A stretch of 64,000 bases of DNA, taken from positions 558,001 to 622,000 of the forward strand of contig NZ_VNWN01000002.1 of the NCBI RefSeq assembly GCF_012720115.1, read 5' to 3'. Under the pieces are notes generated by a model, which was not told where the DNA came from, searched no databases, and saw nothing but the letters and a program-made list of their open reading frames with translations. Made by a program: the position numbers and the translations under genes. The DNA is from Sneathiella chinensis (GTDB lineage: Bacteria; Pseudomonadota; Alphaproteobacteria; Sneathiellales; Sneathiellaceae). Positions 26,162 to 35,188 of this stretch are shown here, piece by piece (position 1 is the first letter of the stretch; each line of letters begins with the position of its first letter).

Positions 26162-27432
26162 TGGGCATGGGCCGCTGCGGCCGTTTCCAGTGACGGGTTG
26201 CACATCATGGTTCGGCTGGCCCGACCGATCGGGGCCAGAAGTTGCTCCTGTCCCGTGTCGGCATCCCGGATGTCCGGCGTCAGGCCGATATGATTGAACG
26301 ACAGGTCCCGGCCCACGGTGAAACGCCCGGTGGTCAGGCGCAGGCCGCCGCCATTCTCCAGATCGAACAGGGTCTGCATGGACCCCTTGCCATAGGATTT
26401 TTCCCCGAACAGGCGGGCCCGGCCATTGCTTTGCAGGGCGCCCGCGACGATTTCCGCCGCCGAGGCAGACCCTTGATTGATCATGATGATCATGGGCAGG
26501 CCATGAACGCTGTCACCCCGTGCGGCCCGTTCTTCGGTAAAGCTGTTGCCCCGGTTCATGGCCTTCAGGATATGGCCCTGATCAAGGAACTGGTCGGCCA
26601 CATCAATGGCCGAGGAAACAAGACCGCCCGGATTGTTGCGCAGGTCCAGAATAACGCCGCAGAACCGACCGCCAAGGTCCCGGTTGATGGCCTTGAGGGC
26701 GTCTTCCACCTCGTCCCCGGTCTTGCGGTTGAAGGACAGGATACGGATATAGCCGATATCCCCGTCCGCCTTGTATTCAACCGAATGCAGTTCGACACGG
26801 CGGCGGGTGACGGTCAGCTTCAGGGGGGTGTCTTCCCCGTCTCGCTGGATGGTCAGGACAGACGAGCTGCCTTCCGGCCCCCGCAGTTTGCTGACCGCAT
26901 CATGCAGGGACAGACCTGACAGCGGGTCACCGTCCTGATGGGTGATGACATCGCCCGACAGGATGCCCGCTTCCTCGGCGGCGGACCCGGCAATTGGCGA
27001 GAGAACCGTCAGTTCATCGTCGCGCATTTCAATGCGAACGCCGAAGCCGATGAAGTCCCCGTCCAGACTTTGTTGATAGCGGCTGTAGGTTTCCGGTGGC
27101 ATATAGCCGGAGAATTTGTCGAGAGAGGCAAGCAGGGCGTTGAGGGCGCGGGTGGTCGGCGGTGTGCTGTCCGATGTGTTCCGAAGGCCCCGGATGGCCT
27201 CGTCCACAAGGTCATCCAGATTAACCTCGTCCACATAGCGGGCGTTGATGGTGATCAGGGCATCTTCCAGCGTGTCCACATCCCGGTTCAGGGTGTCCGA
27301 CGGGCCAATGACATTCAGGTAGGCAGCTTCGTACCGATCCACCGCGTTGGTGACGGCCTCATCCGAGACGAAAGGCAGGGCGCAGGCGGTCAGAAGCGCG
27401 AGGAGATTGGCAGTGATCAGGAGTTTCCTCAA
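26158..27432 (-). CDS. S41-family C-terminal processing peptidase, lipoprotein
   Basis: Periplasmic serine protease of 424 residues. The signal peptide ends in the lipobox LLTAC. A helical N-domain is followed by a PDZ domain (GFGVRIEMRDDELTVLSPIAGSAAEEAGILSGD) and the S41 core with Ser in NQGSASAAEI and Lys in SYGKGSMQT, a Ser-Lys dyad. The start is a TTG with AAAGG upstream. First gene of a three-gene operon with overlapping ends. Confidence 0.9.
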   Translation of the reverse strand: MRKLLITANLLALLTACALPFVSDEAVTNAVDRYEAAYLNVIGPSDTLNRDVDTLEDALITINARYVDEVNLDDLVDEAIRGLRNTSDSTPPTTRALNALLASLDKFSGYMPPETYSRYQQSLDGDFIGFGVRIEMRDDELTVLSPIAGSAAEEAGILSGDVITHQDGDPLSGLSLHDAVSKLRGPEGSSSVLTIQRDGEDTPLKLTVTRRRVELHSVEYKADGDIGYIRILSFNRKTGDEVEDALKAINRDLGGRFCGVILDLRNNPGGLVSSAIDVADQFLDQGHILKAMNRGNSFTEERAARGDSVHGLPMIIMINQGSASAAEIVAGALQSNGRARLFGEKSYGKGSMQTLFDLENGGGLRLTTGRFTVGRDLSFNHIGLTPDIRDADTGQEQLLAPIGRASRTMMCNPSLETAAAAHAQ

Positions 27433-27555
27433 GCGGTGCGCCTTTCATCGGTATTATTAACAAAACATTAACGAAGCTAGTGGGTTCCTGTTCCGGTTAC
27501 AAGTAATCCTGTGATTTTTTTTGTTTTTATGCCGCGTCTCGGCTAGATTGCCGCC

Positions 27556-28401
27556 ATGAAAATTGTTACCCGATTTGCGCCGAGTCCGACCGGCTACCTG
27601 CATGTTGGACATGCCTATTCCGCGTCTCTGGCCTGGCGACTGGCACAGGAAAGCGATGGTTATTTCCTGCTCAGGATGGAGGATATCGACCAGACCCGCT
27701 GCCGCCCTGAATTTGAGGCCGCCCTGCTGGAGGATCTGGCGTGGCTGGGCCTGACATGGGAGCAACCGGTTCGCCGCCAAAGCGAGCATCTGGACGATTA
27801 TGCGGTTCTGGTGGATCGCCTGTTCGAGCGGGACCTGATCTATCCGTGTTTTTGCACGCGCAAGGAAATTGCCGCAGAAATCGCCCAAAGCCAGTCCGCG
27901 CCCCATGGGCCGGATGGGCCGGTTTATCCCGGTACCTGTAAACATCTGAGCCGGACCGAGCAGGAAGACCTGTTTGCGACGGACAAGCCCTATGCCCTGC
28001 GGTTGCACATGGACCGCGCCCTTCAGGCGGTGGCGCTGGACAGCCTGACATTCCGGGAACAGGAAAAGGGATGGATCCAGTGCGATCCGGCCCGATTCGG
28101 GGATGTAGTGCTGGCCCGCAAGGAAACGCCGGCCAGTTATCATCTGGCGGTGACGTTTGACGATGCCATTCAGGGGGTTAATCTGGTGGTGCGTGGGCAG
28201 GACCTGTTCGAGGCGACCCATATTCATCGCCTGTTGCAGGCGCTGCTGGATTTGCCCACACCGGAATACCGGCATCATGGGCTGGTCACCGACATGAAGG
28301 GCAAGCGTCTTGCCAAGCGGAACAATGACGCCATGCTGAAAACCCTGCGCGAACAGGGCTATACCCCCGAAGAGGTCCGCAAGCTGGTTGGGTTCGGCTG
28401 A
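27556..28401 (+). CDS. gluQRS: glutamyl-Q tRNA(Asp) synthetase
   Basis: A 281-residue paralogue of the glutamyl-tRNA synthetase catalytic domain that lacks the anticodon-binding part. It attaches Glu to queuosine-34 of tRNA-Asp. The HIGH motif is YLHVGHAYS, the KMSKS variant is KRLAKRN, and the zinc ligands are CFCT and YPGTCKH. Divergent from the S41 protease. Confidence 0.94.
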   Translation: MKIVTRFAPSPTGYLHVGHAYSASLAWRLAQESDGYFLLRMEDIDQTRCRPEFEAALLEDLAWLGLTWEQPVRRQSEHLDDYAVLVDRLFERDLIYPCFCTRKEIAAEIAQSQSAPHGPDGPVYPGTCKHLSRTEQEDLFATDKPYALRLHMDRALQAVALDSLTFREQEKGWIQCDPARFGDVVLARKETPASYHLAVTFDDAIQGVNLVVRGQDLFEATHIHRLLQALLDLPTPEYRHHGLVTDMKGKRLAKRNNDAMLKTLREQGYTPEEVRKLVGFG

Positions 28402-28470
28402 TCCCCGGTTGAGTGCCGGTTGCGCGTGGGCGGCCGGTTGAAAGGGGACTGCCGGGTGGTGGCAACGGCG

Positions 28471-28488
28471 CCCCGCCCGAAGGCGGGG
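28471..28488. repeat. GC-rich hairpin between gluQRS and ecm
   Basis: CCCCGCC pairs with GGCGGGG around a CGAA tetraloop. It lies between two converging stops (28401 and 28517). There is no T tract, so termination by this hairpin alone is uncertain. Confidence 0.5.
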
Positions 28489-28516
28489 GCCGTGTCTGCC
28501 GGTGCCGGGTTTCGGA

Positions 28517-30529
28517 TCAGGCGGCGGCGTCGTGCCGAAGCACAATATCCACCATGTCGGACATGATACCCATCATGTCGAAATCCTTCGGCGTGTAGAC
28601 AGCCGCCACCCCGGCGGCTTTCAGTTTCTCGGCGTCTTCTGGCGGAATGATGCCGCCGACAACCACGGGGATATCGGACAGGCCGGCGGCTTTCAGTTTT
28701 TCCACCACCTCGCTGGCCAGTGAATTGTGCGATCCGGACAGGATCGACAGGCCCACCAGATGGACGGATTCTTCAAGCGCCGCATTGACGATCTGTTCCG
28801 GGGTCAGTCGAATGCCTTCATAGACCACTTCCATGCCGCTGTCGCGGGCGGCCACGGCAATCTGTTCGGCGCCGTTCGAATGACCGTCCAGACCCGGTTT
28901 GCCAACCAGAATCTTGATCGGGCGACCCAGCGATGTGGCGGCCTCGGAAACCTTGCCGCGCACCGCGTCGATGGCCCCGCCGGAGACGTTGGACACAGAA
29001 CCGCTGACCCCGGTGGGGGCGCGGTATTCCCCATAGATGGAGCGCAGGGCTTCGGACCATTCGCCGGTTGTAACCCCGGCCTTTGCCGCCGCGATGGAGG
29101 CAGGCATGATATTCTCGCCGTTGGTGGCGGCAGTCTTCAGGGCCTCAAGGGCGGCTGTGACCTCGTCCTGATTGCGGGCGGCGCGCCAGGCGCGCAGCCG
29201 TTCAATCTGTTCCGCTTCTACGGCGGGATCGACGGTCATGATGCCGCCATCGCCTGCCTGTGTCAGCGGGGACGGGGTGGATTCGGTGAAGCGGTTGACG
29301 CCAACCACCGGAATATCGCCGGAAATGACCGACTGCACCCGGTTGGTGTTGGACTGGACCAGGGCCTCTTTCAGATAACCGGATTCCACGGCGGCAACCG
29401 CCCCGCCCATCTTTTCGATGCGGGACAATTCCTCGCGGGCGGCCTGTTTCAGCTCTTCCACCTTGCGGTCGATTTCAACCGATCCCTCGAAAATGTCGCC
29501 ATATTCCAGAAGATCCGTTTCAAAGGCGACAATCTGCTGCAGACGCAGGGACCATTGCTGGTCCCACGGGCGGGGCAGGCCAAGGGCCTCGTTCCACGCG
29601 GGAAGCTGGACGGCGCGGGCGCGGGCCTTCTTGGACAGCACCACCGCCAGCATTTCCAGCAGAATACGATAGACGTTGTTTTCCGGCTGCTGTTCCGTCA
29701 GGCCCAGCGAGTTGACCTGAACGCCATAGCGGAAGCGGCGGAATTTTTCGTTTTCCACGCCATACCGTTCCAGCAGGATTTCATCCCACAGGTCGACAAA
29801 GGCGCGCATCTTGCACATTTCGGTGATGAAACGAATGCCCGCATTGACAAAGAAGCTGATCCGGCCCGTTGCGGCGGGGAAGTCGGCCGGGCTGATCTGG
29901 CCGGAATCCCGTACCGCATCCAGCACGGCAATGGCGGTCGCCAGCGCAAAGGACAGTTCCTGTGTCGGCGTCGCGCCTGCTTCCTGCAGATGATAGGAAC
30001 AGACGTTGGTCGGGTTCCATTTCGGCATTTCCTTATAGGTGAAGCTGACCACGTCGGTGATCAGTTTCATGCTCGGGCTGGGCGGGAAGATATAGGTGCC
30101 GCGGGACAGATATTCCTTGATGATGTCGTTCTGAACCGTTCCCTGCAGGGCCATGCGGTCGGCGCCCTGTTCCTCTGCGACGGCGATATAAAGCGCCAGC
30201 AGCCACGCTGATGTGGCGTTGATGGTCATCGAGGTGTTCATCTTTTCCAGAGGAATCTCGTTGAACAGGGTCCGCATGTCGCCAAGATGGCAGATGGGAA
30301 CACCGACCTTGCCGACCTCGCCCCGCGCCAGAACATGATCCGAATCATAGCCGGTCTGGGTCGGAAGGTCGAACGCCACAGACAAACCCGTTTGCCCTTT
30401 TCCAAGGTTTGTCTTGTACAGTTCGTTCGATGCCTCGGCCGATGAATGGCCGGAATAGGTACGGAAAAGCCAGGGCTTGTCCTTCTGTGCAGATGCGTTT
30501 TCCAAGGGTTCTCTCGCGGTTGTATTCAT
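28517..30529 (-). CDS. ecm: ethylmalonyl-CoA mutase (MeaA)
   Basis: Adenosylcobalamin-dependent mutase converting (2R)-ethylmalonyl-CoA to methylsuccinyl-CoA, the marker enzyme of the ethylmalonyl-CoA pathway. The 670-residue product has the catalytic barrel first (LFRTYSGHSSAEASNELYKTN; VAFDLPTQTGYDSDH) and the B12 domain last, with DxHxxG in GLDGHSNGAEQIA and GLSILSGSH. One polypeptide carries both domains, as in MeaA. Divergent from ccr. The maturation factors MeaB (42615) and an adenosyltransferase (36646) are in the window. Confidence 0.96.
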   Translation of the reverse strand: MNTTAREPLENASAQKDKPWLFRTYSGHSSAEASNELYKTNLGKGQTGLSVAFDLPTQTGYDSDHVLARGEVGKVGVPICHLGDMRTLFNEIPLEKMNTSMTINATSAWLLALYIAVAEEQGADRMALQGTVQNDIIKEYLSRGTYIFPPSPSMKLITDVVSFTYKEMPKWNPTNVCSYHLQEAGATPTQELSFALATAIAVLDAVRDSGQISPADFPAATGRISFFVNAGIRFITEMCKMRAFVDLWDEILLERYGVENEKFRRFRYGVQVNSLGLTEQQPENNVYRILLEMLAVVLSKKARARAVQLPAWNEALGLPRPWDQQWSLRLQQIVAFETDLLEYGDIFEGSVEIDRKVEELKQAAREELSRIEKMGGAVAAVESGYLKEALVQSNTNRVQSVISGDIPVVGVNRFTESTPSPLTQAGDGGIMTVDPAVEAEQIERLRAWRAARNQDEVTAALEALKTAATNGENIMPASIAAAKAGVTTGEWSEALRSIYGEYRAPTGVSGSVSNVSGGAIDAVRGKVSEAATSLGRPIKILVGKPGLDGHSNGAEQIAVAARDSGMEVVYEGIRLTPEQIVNAALEESVHLVGLSILSGSHNSLASEVVEKLKAAGLSDIPVVVGGIIPPEDAEKLKAAGVAAVYTPKDFDMMGIMSDMVDIVLRHDAAA

Positions 30530-30573
30530 AATTATCTTTCGTTTTAACCTTAAGAAGCTGCCGCTTATTTCGT

Positions 30574-30595
30574 TATTGCTCTCCCAGCAGCAATA
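30574..30595. promoter_or_regulatory. inverted repeat in the ecm/ccr divergent promoter
   Basis: TATTGCT pairs with AGCAATA with 8 nt between (30574-30580 and 30589-30595). Possible operator or leader hairpin of ecm. Confidence 0.4.
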
Positions 30596-30606
30596 TCATA
30601 ACTTTG

Positions 30607-30631
30607 TTTTGCGGTGCAAAAAAACTTGCAC
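30607..30631. promoter_or_regulatory. overlapping palindromes in the ecm/ccr divergent promoter
   Basis: TTTTGC-N3-GCAAAA (30607-30621) overlaps GTGCAA-N6-TTGCAC (30614-30631). TTTGC/GCAAA half-sites recall operators of the RamB/PccR-type acyl-CoA pathway regulators, as I remember them. The rest of 30530-30787 has no gene. Confidence 0.5.
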
Positions 30632-30787
30632 ATGATTAAAAGTTCAGCAATCATCGCGTCATATTAGCAGGGATAACAAAAATGCGGGAGGAAATTTGAT
30701 GCGCTGCGAAAATTCTTCCCCTCAAGCAAGAAACAAGTCGGTGTCGCTGCTACGGCACTGCAAAACGAGTTAAGAGGAACAATTGCC

Positions 30788-32092
30788 ATGTCCGAGAGTC
30801 AAGCCCCGAAACCCACCGTGGTCAGTGACGCCAAAACCGAAGCTCCGCTGAAGGATCTTTATGAGGTTGGCGAAATTCCCCCGCTGGGTCATGTCCCGTC
30901 CAAGATGTATGCGTGGGCCATTCGCCGCGAGCGTCACGGCGAGCCGGAAAAGGCCATGCAGGTCGAGGTGGTGGAAACCCCGCAGCTTGATTCCCACGAT
31001 GTGCTGGTTCTGGTCATGGCCGCCGGCGTGAACTATAACGGTGTCTGGGCCGCCCTTGGCGAGCCGATCTCCGTGTTCAACGTTCACAAGCAGCCTTATC
31101 ACATCGCCGGCTCCGATGCGTCCGGTATCGTTTATGCCGTTGGCAGCAAGGTCACCCGCTTCAAGGTTGGGGACGAGGTTGTTGTTCACTGTAACCAGGA
31201 TGATGGCGACGACGAGGAATGTAACGGCGGCGATCCCATGTTCTCACCCAGCCAGCGGATTTGGGGCTATGAAACCCCGGACGGGTCCTTCGCCCAGTTC
31301 TGCCGCGTGCAGGATCGTCAGTTGATGCCGCGTCCGCGCCACCTGACATGGGAAGAAAGCGCCTGCTACACCCTGACACTGGCAACCGCCTACCGCATGC
31401 TGTTCGGCCACCGTCCGCATATCCTGCGCCCGGGTCACAACGTTCTGGTCTGGGGGGCCTCCGGTGGTCTTGGTTCCATGGCGATCCAGATTTGTGCCGC
31501 TGCCGGTGCCAACGCCATCGGCGTGATTTCCGACGAGACAAAGCGCGATTTCGTCATGTCCCTTGGTGCGAAGGGCGTCATCAACCGCAACGATTTCGAT
31601 TGCTGGGGCCAGTTGCCGACCGTGAACGGCGAAGGTTTCGATGACTATATGAAAAAGACCCGCGAGTTCGGCAAGGCCATCTGGGAAATAACCGGCAAGG
31701 GCAATGACGTGGACTTCGTGTTCGAGCATCCGGGTGAAAAAACCTTCCCGGTTTCCTGTAACATCGTGAAGCGCGGCGGCATGGTTGTGTTCTGCGCCGG
31801 GACCACCGGTTTTAACCTGACAATGGATGCCCGCTTTGTCTGGATGCGCCAGAAACGTATTCAGGGCAGCCACTTCGCCAACCTGAAACAGGCCTCGCAG
31901 GCCAACAAGATGGTGATCGAGCGTCGGATTGATCCGTGCATGTCAGAAGTCTTCGCATGGGATGATATTCCGCGGGCTCACACGAAAATGATGAATAATG
32001 AGCACAAGCCGGGTAACATGGCGGTTCTGGTGTCTGCAAAATATCCGGGTCTGCGTACTTTCGAGGATGCGATCGAGGCGGGGAACTCCTGA
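30788..32092 (+). CDS. ccr: crotonyl-CoA carboxylase/reductase
   Basis: NADPH-dependent reductive carboxylase making (2S)-ethylmalonyl-CoA from crotonyl-CoA and CO2. A 434-residue MDR protein. The CO2-pocket residues described for this enzyme class map to Asn84 (VNYN), Glu162 (WGYE) and His in GSHFANL. The NADPH loop is VWGASGGLGSMA. The long acidic insert near QDDGDDEECNGGDP is typical of Ccr. Heads a ccr-mcd pair. Confidence 0.96.
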   Translation: MSESQAPKPTVVSDAKTEAPLKDLYEVGEIPPLGHVPSKMYAWAIRRERHGEPEKAMQVEVVETPQLDSHDVLVLVMAAGVNYNGVWAALGEPISVFNVHKQPYHIAGSDASGIVYAVGSKVTRFKVGDEVVVHCNQDDGDDEECNGGDPMFSPSQRIWGYETPDGSFAQFCRVQDRQLMPRPRHLTWEESACYTLTLATAYRMLFGHRPHILRPGHNVLVWGASGGLGSMAIQICAAAGANAIGVISDETKRDFVMSLGAKGVINRNDFDCWGQLPTVNGEGFDDYMKKTREFGKAIWEITGKGNDVDFVFEHPGEKTFPVSCNIVKRGGMVVFCAGTTGFNLTMDARFVWMRQKRIQGSHFANLKQASQANKMVIERRIDPCMSEVFAWDDIPRAHTKMMNNEHKPGNMAVLVSAKYPGLRTFEDAIEAGNS

Positions 32093-32148
32093 GTTCCCCC
32101 ATTTTGCCCGTACACCGGCAACGATAACAAGAAGACAGATAGAGTATC

Positions 32149-33828
32149 ATGACTGACACGAATACTTCTCTCCTGCTGGAGGGCCTTGATGGCCTGTGTG
32201 GTGAAGCCCTCGAAGCAGCAGAAACCCTGAAACAGCGGGCGATCCAGTCCGTTGCCGCCTTCACCCGGGGTGAAAATGGTCGGATTTCCTCGGCGCTGGT
32301 CGAGGAAAACCAGTATGCGACCCACGGTCTTGCCTGGCTGGTTACCTATGTGGAAACCCTGAAGGAAACCCTTAACTGGTCCCGGTCCCTTGCGGCGGAA
32401 AACAAGCTGGGTGAGCTTGAGGAACTGATGCTTCAGGCCGGTTTCGCAGAATATCTGGCCCAGTTGGCCAACGGTATTCCCATGACCCTTGGCGAAATCA
32501 TTCGCCCGTCAGACCTTGGTCTGGACGATGCTGCCATTGACGCTTTTCGGACCCGTGCCGTCCTGACCCTGACGGGTAAGGGCTACACACCGGCCGTGCG
32601 GGAGCGGATCGCGACCCTGATTGCCGAGGGACTGGATACCGGTGATTTCGGTGATCCGTGCCTTGATGAGACCTATGCCATGATTCGGGATCAGTTCCGC
32701 CGGTTCGCCGACGATGAAGTGATGCCCTTTGCCCATGAATGGCACCTGAAGGACGAACTGATCCCCATGCCAGTGGTCGAGAAAATGTCCGAACTGGGTG
32801 TGTTCGGCCTGACCATTCCAGAAGAATATGACGGTCTTGGCCTTGGCAAGATGTCCATGTGCGTGGTGTCTGAGGAACTGTCTCGCGGCTATATCGGGGT
32901 TGGCTCTCTCGGGACCCGCTCTGAAATTGCGGCGGAATTGATCCTGACCGGCGGAACGGACGCCCAGAAACAGAAATGGCTGCCGCAGATTGCGACCGGC
33001 CAGATTCTGCCGACGGCGGTTTTCACCGAACCGAACACCGGTTCCGACCTTGCCTCCCTGCGGACCCGCGCCGTCCGGGATGGCGATGTCTACAAGATCA
33101 CCGGTAACAAGACATGGATCACCCATGCGGCCCGCGCCGATGTGATGACCCTGCTGGCCCGTTCCAACCCGAACGAGCCGGGCTACAAGGGCCTGTCCAT
33201 GTTCCTGGCGGAAAAACAGCATATGACCGAGGACGAGGATTTCCCGACACCGGGCATGACCGGCGGCGAGATCGAGGTGCTGGGATATCGCGGTATGAAG
33301 GAATATGAACTTGGCTTCGACAATTTCGAGGTGAAGGCCGAAAACCTGCTGGGCGAAGAGGAAGGCAACGGCTTCAAGCAGTTGATGCAGACCTTCGAAA
33401 GCGCCCGTATCCAGACAGCGGCCCGGGCGCTGGGTGTGGCCCAGAATGCCTTGGAGCTTGGCCTGCGCTATGCGCTGGACCGGGTTCAGTTCAACCGTCC
33501 GATCATCAAGTTCCCGCGTGTGGCTGGCAAGCTGTCCAGCATGGCCGTGGAAATCATGATGGCCCGTCAGCTGACCTACGCGTCCGCCCGTGCCAAGGAT
33601 GAAGGACGCCGCTGCGACCTTGAGGCCGGTATGGCCAAGTTGCTGGGGGCCCGCGTTGCATGGGCAGCGGCGGATAACGCCCTGCAAATCCATGGCGGTA
33701 ACGGCTTTGCGCTGGAATACCCGATCAGCCGGGTGCTGTGCGATGCCCGTATCCTGAATATCTTCGAGGGGGCCGGTGAAATTCAGGCCCAGGTGATTGC
33801 GCGTCGTCTTCTGGAAGGCGCCAACTGA
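32149..33828 (+). CDS. mcd: (2S)-methylsuccinyl-CoA dehydrogenase
   Basis: FAD-dependent acyl-CoA dehydrogenase of 559 residues, oxidising methylsuccinyl-CoA to mesaconyl-CoA. A ~150-residue N-terminal extension typical of Mcd precedes the ordinary acyl-CoA dehydrogenase core (FTEPNTGSDLASLRTRA; KTWITHAARADV). The C-terminal helix bundle has QIHGGNGFALEYPISRVLCDARILNIFEGAGEIQ. 56 nt after ccr. Electrons should go to EtfAB (37417-39095). Confidence 0.94.
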   Translation: MTDTNTSLLLEGLDGLCGEALEAAETLKQRAIQSVAAFTRGENGRISSALVEENQYATHGLAWLVTYVETLKETLNWSRSLAAENKLGELEELMLQAGFAEYLAQLANGIPMTLGEIIRPSDLGLDDAAIDAFRTRAVLTLTGKGYTPAVRERIATLIAEGLDTGDFGDPCLDETYAMIRDQFRRFADDEVMPFAHEWHLKDELIPMPVVEKMSELGVFGLTIPEEYDGLGLGKMSMCVVSEELSRGYIGVGSLGTRSEIAAELILTGGTDAQKQKWLPQIATGQILPTAVFTEPNTGSDLASLRTRAVRDGDVYKITGNKTWITHAARADVMTLLARSNPNEPGYKGLSMFLAEKQHMTEDEDFPTPGMTGGEIEVLGYRGMKEYELGFDNFEVKAENLLGEEEGNGFKQLMQTFESARIQTAARALGVAQNALELGLRYALDRVQFNRPIIKFPRVAGKLSSMAVEIMMARQLTYASARAKDEGRRCDLEAGMAKLLGARVAWAAADNALQIHGGNGFALEYPISRVLCDARILNIFEGAGEIQAQVIARRLLEGAN

Positions 33829-33848
33829 TCCTTGTAAAGACAGGAATG

Positions 33849-33894
33849 AACCGGCGTACCCATCAGCCTTTGGCTGGACGGGGCGCCGGTTTTT
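33849..33894 (+). terminator. intrinsic terminator after mcd
   Basis: AACCGGCG (33849-33856) pairs with CGCCGGTT (33884-33891), enclosing a smaller CAGCC-TTT-GGCTG hairpin and followed by T4-C-T4. Confidence 0.8.
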
Positions 33895-33922
33895 CTTTTC
33901 ACGGGCCGGATCAAACGATGAT

Positions 33923-34810
33923 CTAGTCTCGCGCCTTGGGAAGATCCTCTACCGCAATGGCATCATCGCGGGTCTTCATTTTTCCGGTGAAGCGGAAGCC
34001 AAGAACGGCGGTGATGGTGGCCCCCAGCAACACCATGACCCAGCTCAGATACAGCCAGATCAGGAAAATCGGCAATGCCGCAAGGGCGCCGTAAATAACC
34101 TGATAGGTCGGGAACAATTCCAGATACAGCTTGAACGCATATTTCCCAAGAATGAACAGCGCCGCCGCAACCGCCGCCCCCAACGCGGCATGACGCCATT
34201 TGACCCGGCGCGCGGGGACCAGCCGGTAAATCAGGAACAGGATCAGGAAACAGCCGGCAAACGGGATGCTGAAATTGAAATAGGGGGTATAGGCGGACAG
34301 GTCCATGCCGCTGAATTCCCGTGTCAGGCTGGCAATCCACCGGGCCAGCGTCAGGCTGGTGCCAATGGCAACGGGGCCCAGCAGGGTGATCAGCAGATAG
34401 GCGATGAACCGTTTGAAAATATTCCGGGTGACATCCACCTGCCAGATTTTTGTGAACACGGATTCGATGCTGGATAAAAGAAGCATGGCCGTGATCACAA
34501 GGCCCGCCACCCCGAAATAGGTCAGTTTCCGGGAATTCAGAACCAGATCCTGAAGGATGGACTGGATATGGGAAATGGTGGAGGGCAGGAAATTATCCAG
34601 CAGCAGATAAAAAAGATCGATCTGGATTTGGTAAAAGGCATCCAGATAGGTGAACAGGGCAAGGGACAGCGCCGCCAGCGGCACAATGGCCAGCAGGGTC
34701 TGGTAGCTGAGCGCCGTAGCCATGCGCGGGCAATTCTGGTTGACGAAATGCCGGGCAATGTCGCGAACGAGGGAGAGGAGGAGCGAGCCTCCCGTCTGTT
34801 TGTCCGTCAT
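33923..34810 (-). CDS. YihY/BrkB-family inner membrane protein
   Basis: A 295-residue protein with six TM segments. The N-terminal NQNCPRMATALSYQTLLAIVPLAAL is the family signature, and the last segment is LIWLYLSWVMVLLGATITAV. Once misannotated as ribonuclease BN; actual function unknown. Converges on mcd across its terminator. Confidence 0.9.
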   Translation of the reverse strand: MTDKQTGGSLLLSLVRDIARHFVNQNCPRMATALSYQTLLAIVPLAALSLALFTYLDAFYQIQIDLFYLLLDNFLPSTISHIQSILQDLVLNSRKLTYFGVAGLVITAMLLLSSIESVFTKIWQVDVTRNIFKRFIAYLLITLLGPVAIGTSLTLARWIASLTREFSGMDLSAYTPYFNFSIPFAGCFLILFLIYRLVPARRVKWRHAALGAAVAAALFILGKYAFKLYLELFPTYQVIYGALAALPIFLIWLYLSWVMVLLGATITAVLGFRFTGKMKTRDDAIAVEDLPKARD

Positions 34811-34868
34811 GTCCTGATCCCTGTCATGCCCTGTCCTGTCCGCCGGTCGATACTGGGGTGTCCGTGGT

Positions 34869-35063
34869 TTAGTCGGGGTATTTCAGGCGGGCGATTTCCC
34901 CGCCAACACCCCAGTTGTCCTTGGAAATATCGGTGATGACGATGCTGACGCTGGCTTCCTTGCAGCCTGTCACGCGGACCATTTCCCGTGTCAGGGCCTG
35001 AACCAGTTCCCGCTTGGTTTCGTTATCGCGGCCTTCAAACATTTCTACTCGTACGATTGGCAT
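34869..35063 (-). CDS. 4-oxalocrotonate tautomerase family protein
   Basis: A 64-residue protein that starts MPIVRVEMFEGR, so Pro2 becomes the catalytic N-terminal proline after Met removal. The later ASVSIVITDISKDNWGVGG matches small tautomerases, which act as hexamers on enol/keto acids. Substrate unknown. It lies 58 nt upstream of yihY and 125 nt downstream of the FAD oxidase gene on the same strand. Confidence 0.9.
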   Translation of the reverse strand: MPIVRVEMFEGRDNETKRELVQALTREMVRVTGCKEASVSIVITDISKDNWGVGGEIARLKYPD

Positions 35064-35116
35064 GGGCCATCCTTTCCTGTGGGTGATTTCCGGTCGTTCG
35101 TCTGGTGCCGGAAATC

Positions 35117-35163
35117 TGTTGTTGTTGCTGTTGTCGCTGTCGCTGTTTTTGTTGTTTCGTTGA
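35117..35163. repeat. TTG/CTG triplet-rich low-complexity tract
   Basis: A degenerate triplet run (CTG, TTG and TCG units, then TTT/TTG) sits in the 125-nt gap between the tautomerase start and the FAD oxidase stop. The minus-strand frame would be polyglutamine but has no support as a gene. Confidence 0.6.
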
Positions 35164-35188
35164 TCGGGGGGCGGGGAGTGTTCCGACC

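Noticed and set aside
28727-30211. A 494-codon open frame antisense to ecm
   Set aside because: Same artefact: low-complexity translation opposite a firmly identified enzyme.
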